From Streptomyces sp. NBC_01476 (GTDB lineage: Bacteria; Actinomycetota; Actinomycetes; Streptomycetales; Streptomycetaceae): 64,000 nt of DNA. The stretch lies in assembly GCF_036227265.1 (NCBI RefSeq), contig NZ_CP109446.1:5028001-5092000 (forward strand), given 5' to 3'. Under the pieces are notes generated by a model. That model was given only the letters and a program-made list of their open reading frames with translations, ran no database searches and had not been told where the DNA came from. A program made the translations under genes and the position numbers. Below are positions 63,146 to 64,000 of this stretch, one piece after another (the stretch's first letter is position 1; each line of letters starts with the position of its first letter).

Positions 63146-64000
63146 CTAGGCGGGGCGGACTGCGGCGGCGAAGGGCATTTCGGAGATGGGGGCGATACGG
63201 ACCGGGGCGCCGGGGTGCGGGGCGTGGATCATCCGGCCGTTGCCGATGTAGATGCCGACATGGCTGAGGCCGGAGTAGAAGAAGACCAGGTCGCCCGGCC
63301 GGAGTTGGGACAGGGAGACGCGGGCGCCGGCATTGACCTGGGCGTAGGTGGTGCGCGGCAGGGAGACCCCCGCCGACCGCCACGACGCCTGGGTGAGGCC
63401 CGAGCAGTCGAAGGAGTTGGGGCCGGTGGCGCCCCAGACGTAGGGCAGGCCGAGGGAGCGGTACGCGAAGGCGACCGCCTGGGCGGCGCGGGCGGAGGCG
63501 GGCGCGGCGGCGGCGCCGGCCGTCAGCGGCGGGCGGACGGTGCCGCGGGTGGATGCCCCCGGGGCGGCGCCGGCGTCCGTGGCCTCGATCCTCGCCCGCT
63601 CGGCCGCGGTGAGGCGGGCCAGCAGCTCCTGCGCCCGGCTGAGCTTGGCCCGGACGGTCTGCTTGCGGGCGGCGAGCCGGTCCTGGGCGCTGCGCAGGGT
63701 GCTGAGCCGGCCGGCCGCCTCGGCCCTGGTGTGCTCGATGTCCCTTTGCTGGCCGGTGAGTTGCGTCAGCGCGGTGGTGACCCGTGCGCCCAGCCGGTCG
63801 AGCGTGGCGGCCCGGTCGAGATAGGTGTCGGGAGTGGCGTTCAGCGCCAGCTGCAGAGCGGGGTCGATGCCGCCGCTTCGGTACTGCGCCGCGGCCAGTG
63901 CCCCGACGGTGTCCCGGGTCGCGTTCAGCTTCGCGGTCTTGCGCGCCAGCTCGTCCTGGAGGTCGTCCACCGCCGCCCTGGCGGTGTCCGCCTGCTCCTT
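63146..64000 (-). CDS. NlpC/P60 cell-wall hydrolase with coiled-coil N-terminus (start outside window)
   Basis: 285 codons are present, open at base 64000. The N-terminal part is a long coiled coil (KEQADTARAAVDDLQDELAR, LGARVTTALTQLTGQQRDIE, KLSRAQELLARLTAAERARI). The C-terminal NlpC/P60 domain has VWGATGPNSFDCSGLTQASW with the catalytic Cys, GDLVFFYSGLSHVGIYIGNG with the His, and MIHAPHPG with the second His. This is the RipA/PcsB-like architecture of secreted D,L-endopeptidases that cut peptidoglycan stem peptides. The signal peptide should lie beyond the window. Confidence 0.93.
   Translation of the reverse strand, partial: KEQADTARAAVDDLQDELARKTAKLNATRDTVGALAAAQYRSGGIDPALQLALNATPDTYLDRAATLDRLGARVTTALTQLTGQQRDIEHTRAEAAGRLSTLRSAQDRLAARKQTVRAKLSRAQELLARLTAAERARIEATDAGAAPGASTRGTVRPPLTAGAAAAPASARAAQAVAFAYRSLGLPYVWGATGPNSFDCSGLTQASWRSAGVSLPRTTYAQVNAGARVSLSQLRPGDLVFFYSGLSHVGIYIGNGRMIHAPHPGAPVRIAPISEMPFAAAVRPA

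Overview
The window is high-GC actinobacterial DNA, almost certainly from a Streptomyces or close relative (Streptomycetaceae). The evidence is the developmental pair whiD/bldM transcribed away from each other, a BldN-type promoter in front of bldM, CIRCE-controlled groES-groEL, frequent GTG starts with start/stop overlaps, and the gene order rplM-rpsI-glmM-coaA-acpS-naxD-alr-tsaE-tsaB-rimI-tsaD-groES-groEL-whiD-bldM-sigma-guaB-guaB3, which matches the conserved streptomycete core. The organism is inferred from content; no species is claimed.

Layout. (1) 1-10683 is an accessory block: a form I (copper-molybdenum) aerobic carbon monoxide dehydrogenase operon, coxM-coxS-coxL, followed by an XdhC-YHS fusion, coxD (AAA+), coxG (membrane anchor) and coxE (VWA). 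A divergent XdhC/CoxI gene lies at the left edge and a convergent LysR regulator (CutR-like candidate) at the right. The large subunit carries the form I active-site motif AYACSFR with its copper-ligand cysteine, so oxidation of CO as a supplementary energy source is the likely role. (2) 10802-25612 is housekeeping: ribosomal proteins L13/S9, cell-wall precursors (glmM, alr), CoA and holo-ACP supply (coaA, acpS), NAD(P)HX repair, the t6A tRNA genes tsaE/B/D with rimI, and a decayed yefM-yoeB toxin-antitoxin remnant. (3) 25935-28261 is the groES-groEL heat-shock locus with two CIRCE operators. (4) 28293-32935 is a variable stretch: an SDR, a MOSC protein, a GNAT, an aminotransferase broken by an exact 35-bp tandem duplication, and a divergent LysR gene. 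(5) 33026-38638 holds whiD, bldM, a SigD/ShbA-like ECF sigma factor, guaB and guaB3. (6) 38668-54354 holds a membrane protein, a nucleotide-sugar dehydrogenase lacking its usual catalytic cysteine, glpD, four related membrane Ser/Thr kinases (one a pseudokinase), and an aldehyde dehydrogenase/GMC oxidoreductase pair. (7) 54679-64000 holds chorismate mutase with a candidate attenuator leader, guaA, DoxX, a PspC/two-component module, a transglutaminase-like protein and the start-truncated part of an NlpC/P60 hydrolase.

A dispersed GC-rich inverted-repeat family recurs in five intergenic places (about 9.4, 14.6-15.0, 25.6-25.9, 37.2-37.4 and 49.0 kb). No tRNA, rRNA, transposase, phage or CRISPR array was seen.

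The strongest leads are the form I CODH operon with its two-dyad control region and YHS fusion, the possible Phe/Tyr-sensing leader before chorismate mutase, the perfect palindrome that fills the spacer of the rplM promoter, the 25-bp dyad upstream of whiD, and the two decay events (toxin-antitoxin and aminotransferase).
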